Below the pieces are notes generated by a model. It had not been told where the DNA came from. It saw only the letters and a list, made by a program, of their open reading frames with translations, and did not search any database. From Spirochaetota bacterium (lineage in GTDB: Bacteria > Spirochaetota > UBA12135 > COTS27 > JAFLEE01), in NCBI GenBank assembly GCA_017302015.1, contig JAFLEE010000008.1:38782-102781 (forward strand): a stretch of 64,000 nucleotides of DNA. Direction: 5' to 3'. Numbering within the stretch: the stretch's first letter is position 1; every line of letters starts with the position of its first letter. The translations under genes and the position numbers were made by a program. Below, piece by piece: positions 34,348-44,200 of the stretch.

Positions 34348-37300
34348 ATGAAAAGTCTCGCCCTGGCCCTGGCCCTGTCCCTCGCCCTGCTCCCGCTCTG
34401 CGGCGCGGAGAAAGACCTGCTCCTCCACTGGAACTTCGAAGAGGGGAAGGGCAGCGCGACGAAAGACCTCTCGGGAAACGGCCTCACCGGCACCGTGGTC
34501 GGGAAGTTCGTGCGCGTCGGCAAGGGCTTCGCCCTCTCCCTTTCCGGGGAGGATAAGAACGGGGTGGCCGTGGTGCCGCCCCCCGAGAAGCAAATCGGCA
34601 AGGGCGACTTCACCCTCCTGTTCTGGGTGAAGGCCAGTTCCTTCGGCAAGCAACGCCGCCTCTTCGGCATGGACAAATGCTTCCCCGCCTTCTACATCTC
34701 GATGGACGTGAGGGAGGACGGGAACTTCAGCTTCGGCGCGGCGGGCAAGAATAGCCAGGGCAAGAGCGTCAGCGGGGGAAGCGGCGGCGGGGCCCAACTC
34801 GCCCTCGGCGCCTGGACCCACGTGGCCGCCACCTTCGATCGCGGCGCGAAAAAAGCGCGACTCTACGTCGACGGCAAGCAGAAGGCCGAAGGGGGCATCC
34901 CGGCCGATTTCGACGTGGATCTCAGTTGCGACAAGGGCTTCGGCATCGGCAATTGGCAGGCCCTCGACGCCCTCCTCGACGAGGTGCGCATCTACCGCCG
35001 CGCGCTCTCGGCCGATGAGATCGCCGGGCAGCACCGGGAACTTCGGCCCGTCTTCGACGCGGCGCAGACCGTCGTGAAGCTCGCGCTCAAGGCCGCCCCC
35101 GTCTATTTCGTCGCCACCAACGGCCGCGATGAATGGAGCGGCACCCTCGCCGAGCCTTCCCCCGACGGCAAAGACGGCCCCCTGCCCACCCTCGAAGCGG
35201 CCCGCGATACGATCCGCGCCCTCAAGGCCAAGGGCCTCATGCCCTCCGGCGGCGTGGCGGTGGAGGTGCGCGGGGGATCCTATGAAATGAGCGCGCCTTT
35301 CACCCTCGAAGCCGTCGATTCGGGCACGGCCGCTTCGCCCATCGTCTACCGCGCCCGCAGCGGCGAAGAGGTGCGCTTGGTGGGAGGGGTCAGCCTTCCC
35401 GCGAAGGCCTTCAGCCTTCCCCGCAGCGAGAGAGTCCTCGCGCGCCTGGCGCCCGAGGGCCGGGGCAAGATCTTGGCCGCCTCCCTCCCGACCCTGGGCG
35501 TGAGCGAGACGGGGAAGATCCCCCCCCAATTCATCGGCTTCCCCGCGGTGCCCGAACTCTTCTTCAACGACCGCCGCATGACCCTCGCACGCTGGCCCAA
35601 TACCCATTGGACCACCGTGAAAACCATCCTCGATTCCGGCTCCTCCCGTTCCGTTCCCCCGGCCGAGCGCCGCGGGGGAATCATCGAGTACGCCGACGAG
35701 CGCCACGGGAATTGGGACGTGGAGAAGGGCGTCTGGCTCCACGGCTATTGGTGCTTCGACTGGTATGACGAGACGATCCTCGTGAAATCCATCGATAAAG
35801 ACCGCAAGGAAATCGCGCTGTCCGAGGCCGCCGTCTACACCATCAAGCAGGGCAACCCCTCCCCGCGCCGCTATTACGCCGTGAACATCCTCGAGGAACT
35901 GGATTCCCCCGGGGAATATTTCATCGACCGCGGCGATGGCATGCTCTATTTCTGGCCCCCGGCCCCCATCGATGGCGCCCGGGTCGTCCTCTCCACCCTG
36001 GGCGAGCCCATCGTGTCCCTCAAGGGCGCCGAACAGGTGACGCTTCGCGGCTTCATCGTGGAGGCGGGCATCGCCCACGGGGTTTTGGTGAAGGGCGGAC
36101 GCCACGTGCGCCTCGAGGGCCTCACCACCCGCAACCTGCGGCAATTGGGCATCCAGATCCTCGACGGCAGCGCCCATGTCGTCAGCGGCTGCGAGGTCTA
36201 CGAAACCGGGGAGGGCGGCATCAACGCGGAAGCCGGCGACCGCAAGACCCTCGCCCCCGCCGGCCTCATCGTCTCCAATAACCACGTCCACCATTTCGCC
36301 ATCCACAAACTCTGCTACGCCAACGGCATCCGCCTCGCCGGCGTGGGCAATCTCGCCACCCATAACCTGCTCCACGACGCGCCCCACCAGGCGGTGAGCG
36401 TCTCGGGCAACGACCACGTGTTCGAGTACAACGAACTCCACGACGTGTGCATGGCCAGCGACGACGCGGGGGCCTATTACAAGGGGCGCAACCCCTCCAT
36501 GCGCGGCAATATCGTCCGCTATAATTTCTGGCACCATATCGGCAGTCCGATGGGCCACGGCAACGCCGCCATCTATTTCGACGACGGCGACGGCGGCGAG
36601 TCGGTGATCGGCAACGTCTTCTTCAAGTGCGGCGAGCCCGGCAAGGGGTCCTTCGGCACCATCTTCTCCCACGGCGGCCATGACAACCTGGCCGAGGGCA
36701 ACCTCTTCATCGCCCTGAAGCGCGCCCTGGGGAGCGCGCCCTGGAACGACAAGCGCTGGGCCGATTACCTCAAGACCGAACTCCTCGCCCGCATGACCAA
36801 GGAGGTCGACGTCACCCAGCCCCCCTACACCACCCGCTACCCCGGCCTCGTCGGGATCATGGAGCCCAACCCCGACCAGATCCGCAGCAATTATGCCTCG
36901 AATAACGTGCTCGTCGGCTGCGGCGAGGCCACCAGCGGCCGTTGGGATTTCGTGGAGGACGGGAACCTCATGGTCGAGAAGGACCCCGGCTTCCTCGACC
37001 CCCAGAAGGGCGATTTCCGCCTGAAACCCGATTCCCCGGTGTTCAAGAAGCTCCCGGGATTCAAGCAGCCCCCCATGGAGCGCATGGGCCTGGTGAAAGA
37101 CGGCGTGCGCACCTTCATCCCCCCGTCGACCTTCGTCTACGATCCCGAAGACCCGAAGATGATGCGCGCTTCAAAGGCCGCCGCGGTGGCCCGCGCGAAG
37201 AAAAGCGCCGCGCCCGTGGTGCGCATCCCCAGGGGCTCCTTCCCCGGCACCGGCGCCCTTTCCGAGGGGGAGCTGGGGAAACCCGACCTCCTCCTCGCCA

Positions 37301-37794
37301 AAGACGTGGGGGGTTCCTCCTCGCGCATGACGAGCCGCGCCTGGCTGCGCTGGGACGGAAAAGCCATCCAAGTCTATATCGACAATACGGTGTCCAAGGG
37401 AACCTCGTTCAAGGGCAATGATTGGGGCGCTTGCGAAGCCATCGAGGCCGCTCTCCGGCCCATGGTCGCCGGAAAATCGTTCCCCATCGCCGTCTTCCGC
37501 GGCTTCGCCAATAGCCGCCTCGATTTCGGCCAGGCCAAATCGGGCCCCGACGAGCCCATCCTCTCCGATCCCCACGGCGCGGTCTACACCGTCCACATCG
37601 CCGGGGAGGAGCGCTGGATCGCCCGGCTCAGCATCCCGGCCACCCTCCTCGATGTCACCCCCGCCCCCGGCATGCGCTTCGCCTTCAACCTCACCTCCCG
37701 AAAGGTCAAGGACAATCTCTGGCTCATGTGGGAACCCACCGGCGGCCACTCCTACGACGTCGAACAAGCAGGCATCATCGAACTCGCCCCCTAA
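34348..37794 (+). CDS. Secreted LamG / parallel beta-helix / CBM9-like protein (paralog 1 of 3)
   Basis: 1148 residues from ATG 34348 with GGAGG seven bases upstream and a clear signal peptide (LALALALSLALLPLCGA). A LamG concanavalin-like domain (about 24-225: LLLHWNFEEGKGSATKDLSG, LDEVRIYRRALSADEI) is followed by a pectate-lyase-fold beta helix (NGRDEWSG, TLEAARDTIRALKAKG; later LARWPN, GEYFIDRGDGMLYFWPP, ANGIRLAGVGNLATHN, NDHVFEYNELHDV). The last ~150 residues form a CBM9/DOMON-like domain. The LARWPN...LYFWPP helix family includes GH141-like enzymes. Substrate unknown. Five bases separate it from the next paralog. Confidence 0.8.
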   Translation: MKSLALALALSLALLPLCGAEKDLLLHWNFEEGKGSATKDLSGNGLTGTVVGKFVRVGKGFALSLSGEDKNGVAVVPPPEKQIGKGDFTLLFWVKASSFGKQRRLFGMDKCFPAFYISMDVREDGNFSFGAAGKNSQGKSVSGGSGGGAQLALGAWTHVAATFDRGAKKARLYVDGKQKAEGGIPADFDVDLSCDKGFGIGNWQALDALLDEVRIYRRALSADEIAGQHRELRPVFDAAQTVVKLALKAAPVYFVATNGRDEWSGTLAEPSPDGKDGPLPTLEAARDTIRALKAKGLMPSGGVAVEVRGGSYEMSAPFTLEAVDSGTAASPIVYRARSGEEVRLVGGVSLPAKAFSLPRSERVLARLAPEGRGKILAASLPTLGVSETGKIPPQFIGFPAVPELFFNDRRMTLARWPNTHWTTVKTILDSGSSRSVPPAERRGGIIEYADERHGNWDVEKGVWLHGYWCFDWYDETILVKSIDKDRKEIALSEAAVYTIKQGNPSPRRYYAVNILEELDSPGEYFIDRGDGMLYFWPPAPIDGARVVLSTLGEPIVSLKGAEQVTLRGFIVEAGIAHGVLVKGGRHVRLEGLTTRNLRQLGIQILDGSAHVVSGCEVYETGEGGINAEAGDRKTLAPAGLIVSNNHVHHFAIHKLCYANGIRLAGVGNLATHNLLHDAPHQAVSVSGNDHVFEYNELHDVCMASDDAGAYYKGRNPSMRGNIVRYNFWHHIGSPMGHGNAAIYFDDGDGGESVIGNVFFKCGEPGKGSFGTIFSHGGHDNLAEGNLFIALKRALGSAPWNDKRWADYLKTELLARMTKEVDVTQPPYTTRYPGLVGIMEPNPDQIRSNYASNNVLVGCGEATSGRWDFVEDGNLMVEKDPGFLDPQKGDFRLKPDSPVFKKLPGFKQPPMERMGLVKDGVRTFIPPSTFVYDPEDPKMMRASKAAAVARAKKSAAPVVRIPRGSFPGTGALSEGELGKPDLLLAKDVGGSSSRMTSRAWLRWDGKAIQVYIDNTVSKGTSFKGNDWGACEAIEAALRPMVAGKSFPIAVFRGFANSRLDFGQAKSGPDEPILSDPHGAVYTVHIAGEERWIARLSIPATLLDVTPAPGMRFAFNLTSRKVKDNLWLMWEPTGGHSYDVEQAGIIELAP

Positions 37795-37799
37795 CCCCT

Positions 37800-40700
37800 A
37801 TGAAAACCAAAACCCCCACCCACCGTTCTTCCGTCGACTCCTTCTCCGCCTCCCTCCCCACCTCTACCTCCAAATCCAAATCCTCCCCCCCCTTCCCTTG
37901 GCTTTCGGCCAAGGGAAGGGGGCTGGGGGGATGGGTCCTCCTCCTCTCCCTCTCCCTGCTTCCCGCCGCCGAACTCACCGTGGAAGACTTCAGCGCCCCC
38001 GGCTCCTGGCGCCGCGTGGGCGGGAACCGGGAACCCGCCTGGAAGATCGAACGGGGAGAACTCGCCGTCGACATGGTCTACCGCAACGACGAGCGCGACA
38101 TGTTCAATATGGTGCGGGGGTTCGACCTCGGCGTGGCCGGCATGAAGCTCCTCCGCATGAAGGCCCTCATCCCCAAGGGTTCCTTCCTCACCGTCGAATG
38201 GAACCTCGACGGCAAATTGCTTCGCCCCATTTCCTACCAGGCCGGGAAGGGCGAATGGGAGACCCTCACCTTTTCCGTCCCCGAGGGGGCCCAGAAACTT
38301 TCGAGCTTCGGCCTTTCCTTCGGCGAAGGGGGCGACACGAAGACCGGCGATGGCCTGCGCACCACGCGCATCGGGCGCATTTGGCTCACCGACGTCTCCC
38401 TCTCGAGCGGGCCGGTTCCGGTGTCCACCCCCGAACTCTACGCCGTGCCCGAGCCCGTCCTCGTGGACGCCGCCAAGGCGGCCCACCGGTTCTACCTCTC
38501 GCCTTCGGGGAATGACGCCTGGTCCGGCCTCTCCCCCCTTGAGGGCGGCAAGGGCGGGCCGTGGAAGACCCTCGCGCGCGCCCGCCAGGCGGTGCGCGAC
38601 CTGAAGAAATCCGGCGGGCTCAAGGGCCCCGTGAACATCGAACTCGCGGCCGGAACCTACGAACTCGCCGAGACCTTCACCCTCGGCGCCGAAGATAGCG
38701 GCACCAAAGAGGCCCCGATCCTCTACACGGCGAAGAAGGGGGCCGAGGCGCGCATCCTCGGCGGGCGCGTGGTCCGCGATTTCAAGCCCGTCCAGGGCGC
38801 CGCGCTCCAGAAGATCGACCCCGCGGCCCGCGGCAAGGTGCTCGTGGCCGACCTCAAGGCCCAGGGCATTACCCGCTACGGCGAACTCAAGAACGGGCCC
38901 TCCTGGGGGAACTCGGACACGGGGATGGAACTCTTCTTCGGCGAGAAGCCCATGACCCTCGCCCGCTACCCCAATGCGGCGAAAACCGCGGGGGGCGATC
39001 CGTGGATGCGTATCGCCGAGGTCACGGTGGACGACGGCCACAATATCCACGGCCAGCGCGGCAGCAAGGTGGGGCAATTCACCGTGAAGGACGGCCGCAT
39101 CGCGAAATGGGTCGGCGAACCCCAGGTGATGCTCTCGGGCTATTGGTTCTGGGACTGGGCCGACCAGCGCTTCATGGTCTCCAATATCGACGCCGCCACG
39201 AAGACGATCACGCTCTCCAACGCGAACCACCCCTACGGCTTCCGCCGCAACCAGTGGTTCTACGCCTATAACCTCCTCTGCGAACTCGATGAGCCGGGGG
39301 AATGGTACGCCGACCGCGAGCGCGGCCTCCTCTATTTCTGGCCGCCGTCCCCCCTCGAGGGCGGCGTCGCCATGGTCTCGATCCTCTCCAATCTCATCGT
39401 GCTCGAGAACGCCTCGAACATCGAGTTCCGCTTCCTCACCCTGGAGAGCTGCCAGGATACCGCGCTGGTGGCCCGCCAGGGGGCGGAGCTCCGCCTGGCC
39501 GGCTGCACGCTGCGCAATACGGGATCCTACGGCTTAAGCCTGGAGGGCCGCAACCTCGCGGTGCTCGGCTGCGACCTCTACCAACTCGGCGACGGCGGCA
39601 TGCAGGTCAGCGGCGGCGACCGCAAGACCCTCACCCCCGGCGGGAATCTGGTGGAGAATTGCCATATCCACCACTACGGCCGCTGGGACGCCATGTACAA
39701 GGGCGGCATCCACCTGAACGGGGTGGGGAACAGCGCGCGGCGCAACCTCATCCACGACGGGCCCCACACCGCCATCTTCTGGGCCGGCAACGAGCTCGTG
39801 ATGGAACTCAACGAGATCCACAGCGTCGTCTACGAATCGGGCGACGCCGGCGCGATCTACGCCGGGCGCGACTGGACCATGCGCGGGGTCAAGGTCCGCA
39901 ACAATTATTTCCACCATATCTACGGCTTCGAGGGCCGCGGCGCCAACGGCGTCTATTTCGACGACCAGTACTCCAGCGCCGAGATGGTGGGGAATATCCT
40001 GTGGAAGGTGCCCAAGGCCCTCCTCTTGGGCGGCGGCCGCGACAATCTCGTGGCCAATAACCTTTTCCTCGAGTGCGACAAGGCCGTGCACATCGACGCC
40101 CGGGGCCTGGGCTGGGCGGCGGGCGGGAAGGACGGCCTCATCGGCAAACTCAACGCCATGCCCTTCCGGGCGGAGCCCTGGAAATCCCGCTATCCCCAGC
40201 TGCTCACGCTCCTCGACGACGAGCCCATGGCCCCCAAGGGCAATTTCGTCGACAAGAACATCACCTGGAAATGCGAGGGCAATTCCATCGAGGGGAAGGC
40301 CGCGCCCTACGTGGTCTGGGGCAGCAATCTCGTCGAGGTCGACCCCCGCTTCGAGGATGAAAAGGCCGGGAACTTCAACTTGAAGGCGGATTCCCCCGCC
40401 TGGGCGATGGGATGGAAGCGCATCCCCACCGAAAAAATCGGAGTCTATGCCGACGCGTGGCGCGCCACCTGGCCCGTGAAGAACGAGGTGCGCGCCGGGA
40501 AACTCACCGTCGGCCAGGCCAACCCGCACCCCGCCAAGCCCGAGACCATCCCCGCGGTGAAAAGCGCTCCCGTCATCGACGGGAACATCAACGATAACGA
40601 GTGGCGCGGCATGAAGACCCTCTCCCTCGCCGAGACCCCCAACCGCGATTCCGTGAAACGGCCGTGCACCGCCAAGATCGGCCACCTGGGGAATCGGCTC

Positions 40701-41129
40701 TTCATCGCCCTCTTCATCCCCGTGACCAATACCGCGGCGCTCAAAAAGGATCCCAAATGGGGCTCGAGCGACGGGGTGGAGGTCTGCTTCCGCCTCCACG
40801 AGGGCATCGATTACCGCCCGGGCCCCACCTTCATCGTGCAGGGCTTCCCCGGCGGCGACAAGCTCGGGAACGTACAAGGACGGGCCGCCGAGGATAGCGG
40901 CCGAAAGGTGGCCGCGGCCTCCGCCGTCGCCGCCAAGATCGTCGACGGCGGATGGACCCTGGAATACGAGATCCCCCTCGACGCCGCGGGCATCGCCGCG
41001 GCCCCGGGCATGAAGCTCGGCTTCAATATCGGGGTGCGTCGCACCGAGAGCAACGAATGGATCGCCTTCGGGGGTACCCTCGGCGCCAACCACAATCTCG
41101 GCAATGCCCGCATCCTGATCCTGGAGTGA
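37800..41129 (+). CDS. Secreted parallel beta-helix / CBM9-like protein (paralog 2 of 3)
   Basis: 1109 residues from ATG 37800, five bases after the stop of paralog 1, with no ribosome binding site, so translation is probably coupled. The N-terminus is abnormal: about 45 low-complexity Ser/Pro/Lys residues precede the hydrophobic GWVLLLSLSLLPAA because a hairpin repeat (37888-37922) lies inside the coding region. A jelly-roll-like domain (to about 205) replaces the LamG of the paralogs. The beta helix has SPSGNDAWSGLSP, LARYPN, GEWYADRERGLLYFWPP, and VYESGDAGAIYAGRD. The CBM9-like end begins near PAVKSAPVIDGNINDNEW. Confidence 0.8.
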   Translation: MKTKTPTHRSSVDSFSASLPTSTSKSKSSPPFPWLSAKGRGLGGWVLLLSLSLLPAAELTVEDFSAPGSWRRVGGNREPAWKIERGELAVDMVYRNDERDMFNMVRGFDLGVAGMKLLRMKALIPKGSFLTVEWNLDGKLLRPISYQAGKGEWETLTFSVPEGAQKLSSFGLSFGEGGDTKTGDGLRTTRIGRIWLTDVSLSSGPVPVSTPELYAVPEPVLVDAAKAAHRFYLSPSGNDAWSGLSPLEGGKGGPWKTLARARQAVRDLKKSGGLKGPVNIELAAGTYELAETFTLGAEDSGTKEAPILYTAKKGAEARILGGRVVRDFKPVQGAALQKIDPAARGKVLVADLKAQGITRYGELKNGPSWGNSDTGMELFFGEKPMTLARYPNAAKTAGGDPWMRIAEVTVDDGHNIHGQRGSKVGQFTVKDGRIAKWVGEPQVMLSGYWFWDWADQRFMVSNIDAATKTITLSNANHPYGFRRNQWFYAYNLLCELDEPGEWYADRERGLLYFWPPSPLEGGVAMVSILSNLIVLENASNIEFRFLTLESCQDTALVARQGAELRLAGCTLRNTGSYGLSLEGRNLAVLGCDLYQLGDGGMQVSGGDRKTLTPGGNLVENCHIHHYGRWDAMYKGGIHLNGVGNSARRNLIHDGPHTAIFWAGNELVMELNEIHSVVYESGDAGAIYAGRDWTMRGVKVRNNYFHHIYGFEGRGANGVYFDDQYSSAEMVGNILWKVPKALLLGGGRDNLVANNLFLECDKAVHIDARGLGWAAGGKDGLIGKLNAMPFRAEPWKSRYPQLLTLLDDEPMAPKGNFVDKNITWKCEGNSIEGKAAPYVVWGSNLVEVDPRFEDEKAGNFNLKADSPAWAMGWKRIPTEKIGVYADAWRATWPVKNEVRAGKLTVGQANPHPAKPETIPAVKSAPVIDGNINDNEWRGMKTLSLAETPNRDSVKRPCTAKIGHLGNRLFIALFIPVTNTAALKKDPKWGSSDGVEVCFRLHEGIDYRPGPTFIVQGFPGGDKLGNVQGRAAEDSGRKVAAASAVAAKIVDGGWTLEYEIPLDAAGIAAAPGMKLGFNIGVRRTESNEWIAFGGTLGANHNLGNARILILE
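37888..37922 (+). repeat. Hairpin repeat (REP/MITE-like), copy 1
   Basis: A perfect 15-bp stem (37888-37902 with 37908-37922) around a 5-base loop TTTCG, followed by GCTGGGGGGATGGGTC-type sequence. It is inside the 5' coding region of the gene at 37800 and stays in frame. A related hairpin lies at 57640-57672. Confidence 0.65.
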
Positions 41130-41131
41130 AG

Positions 41132-41154
41132 GCGGCCCTGCCCCAGGGGGCCGC
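41132..41154 (+). terminator. Hairpin between paralogs 2 and 3
   Basis: GCGGCCC (41132-41138) pairs with GGGCCGC (41148-41154). No U-tract follows, so it may be a weak terminator or a processing site. Confidence 0.3.
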
Positions 41155-41216
41155 GCGGTACTGGCAAGAGACCGGATTCCTTCGGCACGCGACGTTTTGA
41201 GATAGAGGAGACCCGT

Positions 41217-44200
41217 ATGACCCGCCGCTTCCCCGCCCTTCTCGCCCTGGTCCTCCTGGTGGCCTCCGCGCCCGCCGCGCCCGTCGACCAAGACCTCCTG
41301 CTCCATTGGTCGTTCGATGAAGGAAGCGGCGAAACGACCCGTGACAGTTCCCCCAACGGCCTCGTGGGCCGGATGAAGGCGGCCTGGGCCGAGGACGGCA
41401 TCGGGAAGGCCGCGCGCTTCGACGGCACGGGCGGGGCGATCGTCTCCACCGCCCTGCCCGAGGACAAGCGCTTCGGGAAATCCTCCTGGACCTTCCTCGC
41501 GTGGGTGAAGCCCTCCCAGTTCACCATCGACGACAAGCAGAACCAGCGGCGCATCTTCGCCTACGGCAAATATCCCGACGCCTACCTCGTCATCGACATC
41601 AACGGCAGCGGCCAGGTCATCAATTATTTCTGCTATAAGAACGAGGCCGGCAAGGTGGTCTCGGCGGGCGGCGGGGCATCGGCGAGGCTCGCCCTCGGCG
41701 AGTGGGCCCAGATCGCCTTCGTCTGCGACCGCGAGGCCAACCAAATCCGCATCTACATCAATAGCCAGCCCCAGGGCGAGACCGACCTGCCCAATGGATG
41801 GGCCGGCGATTTCTCCCTCACCAGCGAGTTCACCGTGGGCAGCGGCTGGCATAATTACATGGGCCTCATGGACGAGGTGAAGATCTGGCGGCGCGCCGTG
41901 GCCAAGGAAGAGGTGCGTTCCGAGTTCAACGCCCTGAAGGGCGGCTTCAAGATCTCCGAATCGGCGGAAGCGGCCTCCATCGACCTCCGGGAAACGCTCA
42001 AGGAGTCCCTCGCCGCCGGGTCCAAGGCCTGGGCGGCCGGGAAACTCGCCGCCGCCCGCGCCGAGTTTTCCAAGGCCCTCGCGACGAAGGGCGCGCCCGA
42101 GGGGTGGCGCAGCTATGTCCACCTGCGCCTCGCCCAGAGTTTCGCCTCCGAGAAGAACTTCCCAATGGCCCGCGCCGAATACGAAAAGATCCAGAAAGAG
42201 GCGGCCTATCCTGAAGTCCACCGCACCGAGGCCGCGGAACTCGCCCAAGAGATGGATCGCCTCTCCAAAGGCCTGCCGGCCCGGGATCCCGCCGCTTCCC
42301 GCACGAGAATCCCCGTGATGGAGCGCTTCGCGGGCCAGGTGTGGGTCGCCCCCGACGGCAACGATGGGAACGAGGGCTCCCAGGCGAAGCCCGTGGCCAG
42401 CCTGCAGAAGGCCCAGGAACTCCTTCGCGCCCTGAAGGCCAAGACCGTCGGCGGCGCCCTCGCCGTCACCCTCAAGCCCGGCGAATACAAGATCACCAAG
42501 CCCCTCGTCCTGACCGGCGGAGATTCGGGCAGCGAGAAAAGCCCCATCGTCTGGCGGGCCGAAAAGCCCGGCACGGCGGTGCTCTACGGCGGCGCCCGCA
42601 TCCGCGATTGGAAGTTCGTCTCGGACCGGGCCGTCTTAGATCGCCTCCCCGCCGAGAGCCGCGGGAAGGTGATGGTCACCGACCTGAAGGCCCAGGGGAT
42701 CTCGCAATACGGGGAACTCAAGGTGCGCGGCTTCGGCCAACCGCCCTCCCCGCCGACCCTCGAACTCTACTTCAACGGGAAGGCCCAGACCCTGGCGCGC
42801 TGGCCCAACGCGGGCTTCGTGCCCCTCAAGAAACTCGTCGATGGCGGCAAGGTAGAGGCCCAGCAGCCCTCCATCATCGAATACGATTCGGACCGGCACG
42901 CCCGCTGGACCAAGGCCGAGGAGCCCTGGCTCTTCGGCTATTTCAAGTACCTCTGGGCCGACGCGACCATCAAGGTGACGGCCATCAACCCGGGCGACAA
43001 GACTTTGACCATGGCCCAGGCCTATAAGTACGGCGGCACGGGCATGGAGAACAAGCAGGGCATCATCTATTACGCCTTCAATCTCCTCGAGGAGATCGAC
43101 CAGCCCGGTGAATGGTACCTCGACCGCGGCCGGGGCCTCCTCTATTTCTATCCGCCCGCCGATCTCTCCCGGAGCCAGGTGGAATTGGGGATGTTCGACG
43201 GCACCGTGATCTCCCTCGACCAGGTCTCCTACGTGCGCCTGGAGGGCCTGACCCTCGACCTCGCCCGCTTCAACGGCATCCAGATCGTGGACGGCACGCA
43301 CAACCTCGTCGCGGGATGCACGGTGAAGCGCATGGCCGGCAACGGGGTCTCCATCCTCGGCGGCTCGGATTCGGGCCTCTTCGGGTGCGACCTCCACACC
43401 CTCGGCCGGCGCGCCGTCGAACTCATCGGCGGCGATCGCGCCACCCTCGCCCGGGGCCGGCATTTCGTGGAGAATTGCAGCCTCCACGATTTCGGGCGCA
43501 TCGATCGCACCTACACCCCCGCCATCCAACTCGAAGGCGTGGGAAACCGGGTGGCCCATAACCTGATGTACGATTGCCCGTCGAGCGTGATGCGCATCGA
43601 GGGCAACGACCACCTCATCGAGTTCAACCAGGTGCACAGCGCGGTGCAGGAGAGCGACGACCAGGGGGCCATGGAGAATTTCAGGAACCCCACCTACCGC
43701 GGCGTCGTTTTCCGCTTCAACCAGTTCTCCCATAACGGCAAGACCGGGAGCGAGACCGCCATGCACGGGCAGGCCGCCATCCGTTTCGACGACGCCATCA
43801 GCGGCATGCTCGTCTACGGCAATATCTTCTACCGCTCGGCCAACGGGCATTTCGGGGGCGTGCAGATCAACTCGGGCCGCGATAACCTCATCGACAATAA
43901 TATCTTCGCCGATTGCAAGCAGGGCGTCAGCGGCGGCTGGAACAGCGGCAATAGCGTGTGGAAGATGATCCGCGAGGGGAAGAAACCGGCGGATTTCTAC
44001 ACCGACAAGCGCTACCTGGACCGCTACCCCGCCATCGCCCGGATGATGGAGGAGCCCGGCATGAACGCCGTCTGGCGCAACCTCTTCTGGCGCTGCGGCA
44101 AGGTGGTGACGGGCAACCGCGCCACGCTCGACCTCATGGAAAACGCCGTCTACACCAACGGAGATCCGGGCTTCGTCGACGCCGAGAAGGGCGATTTCCG

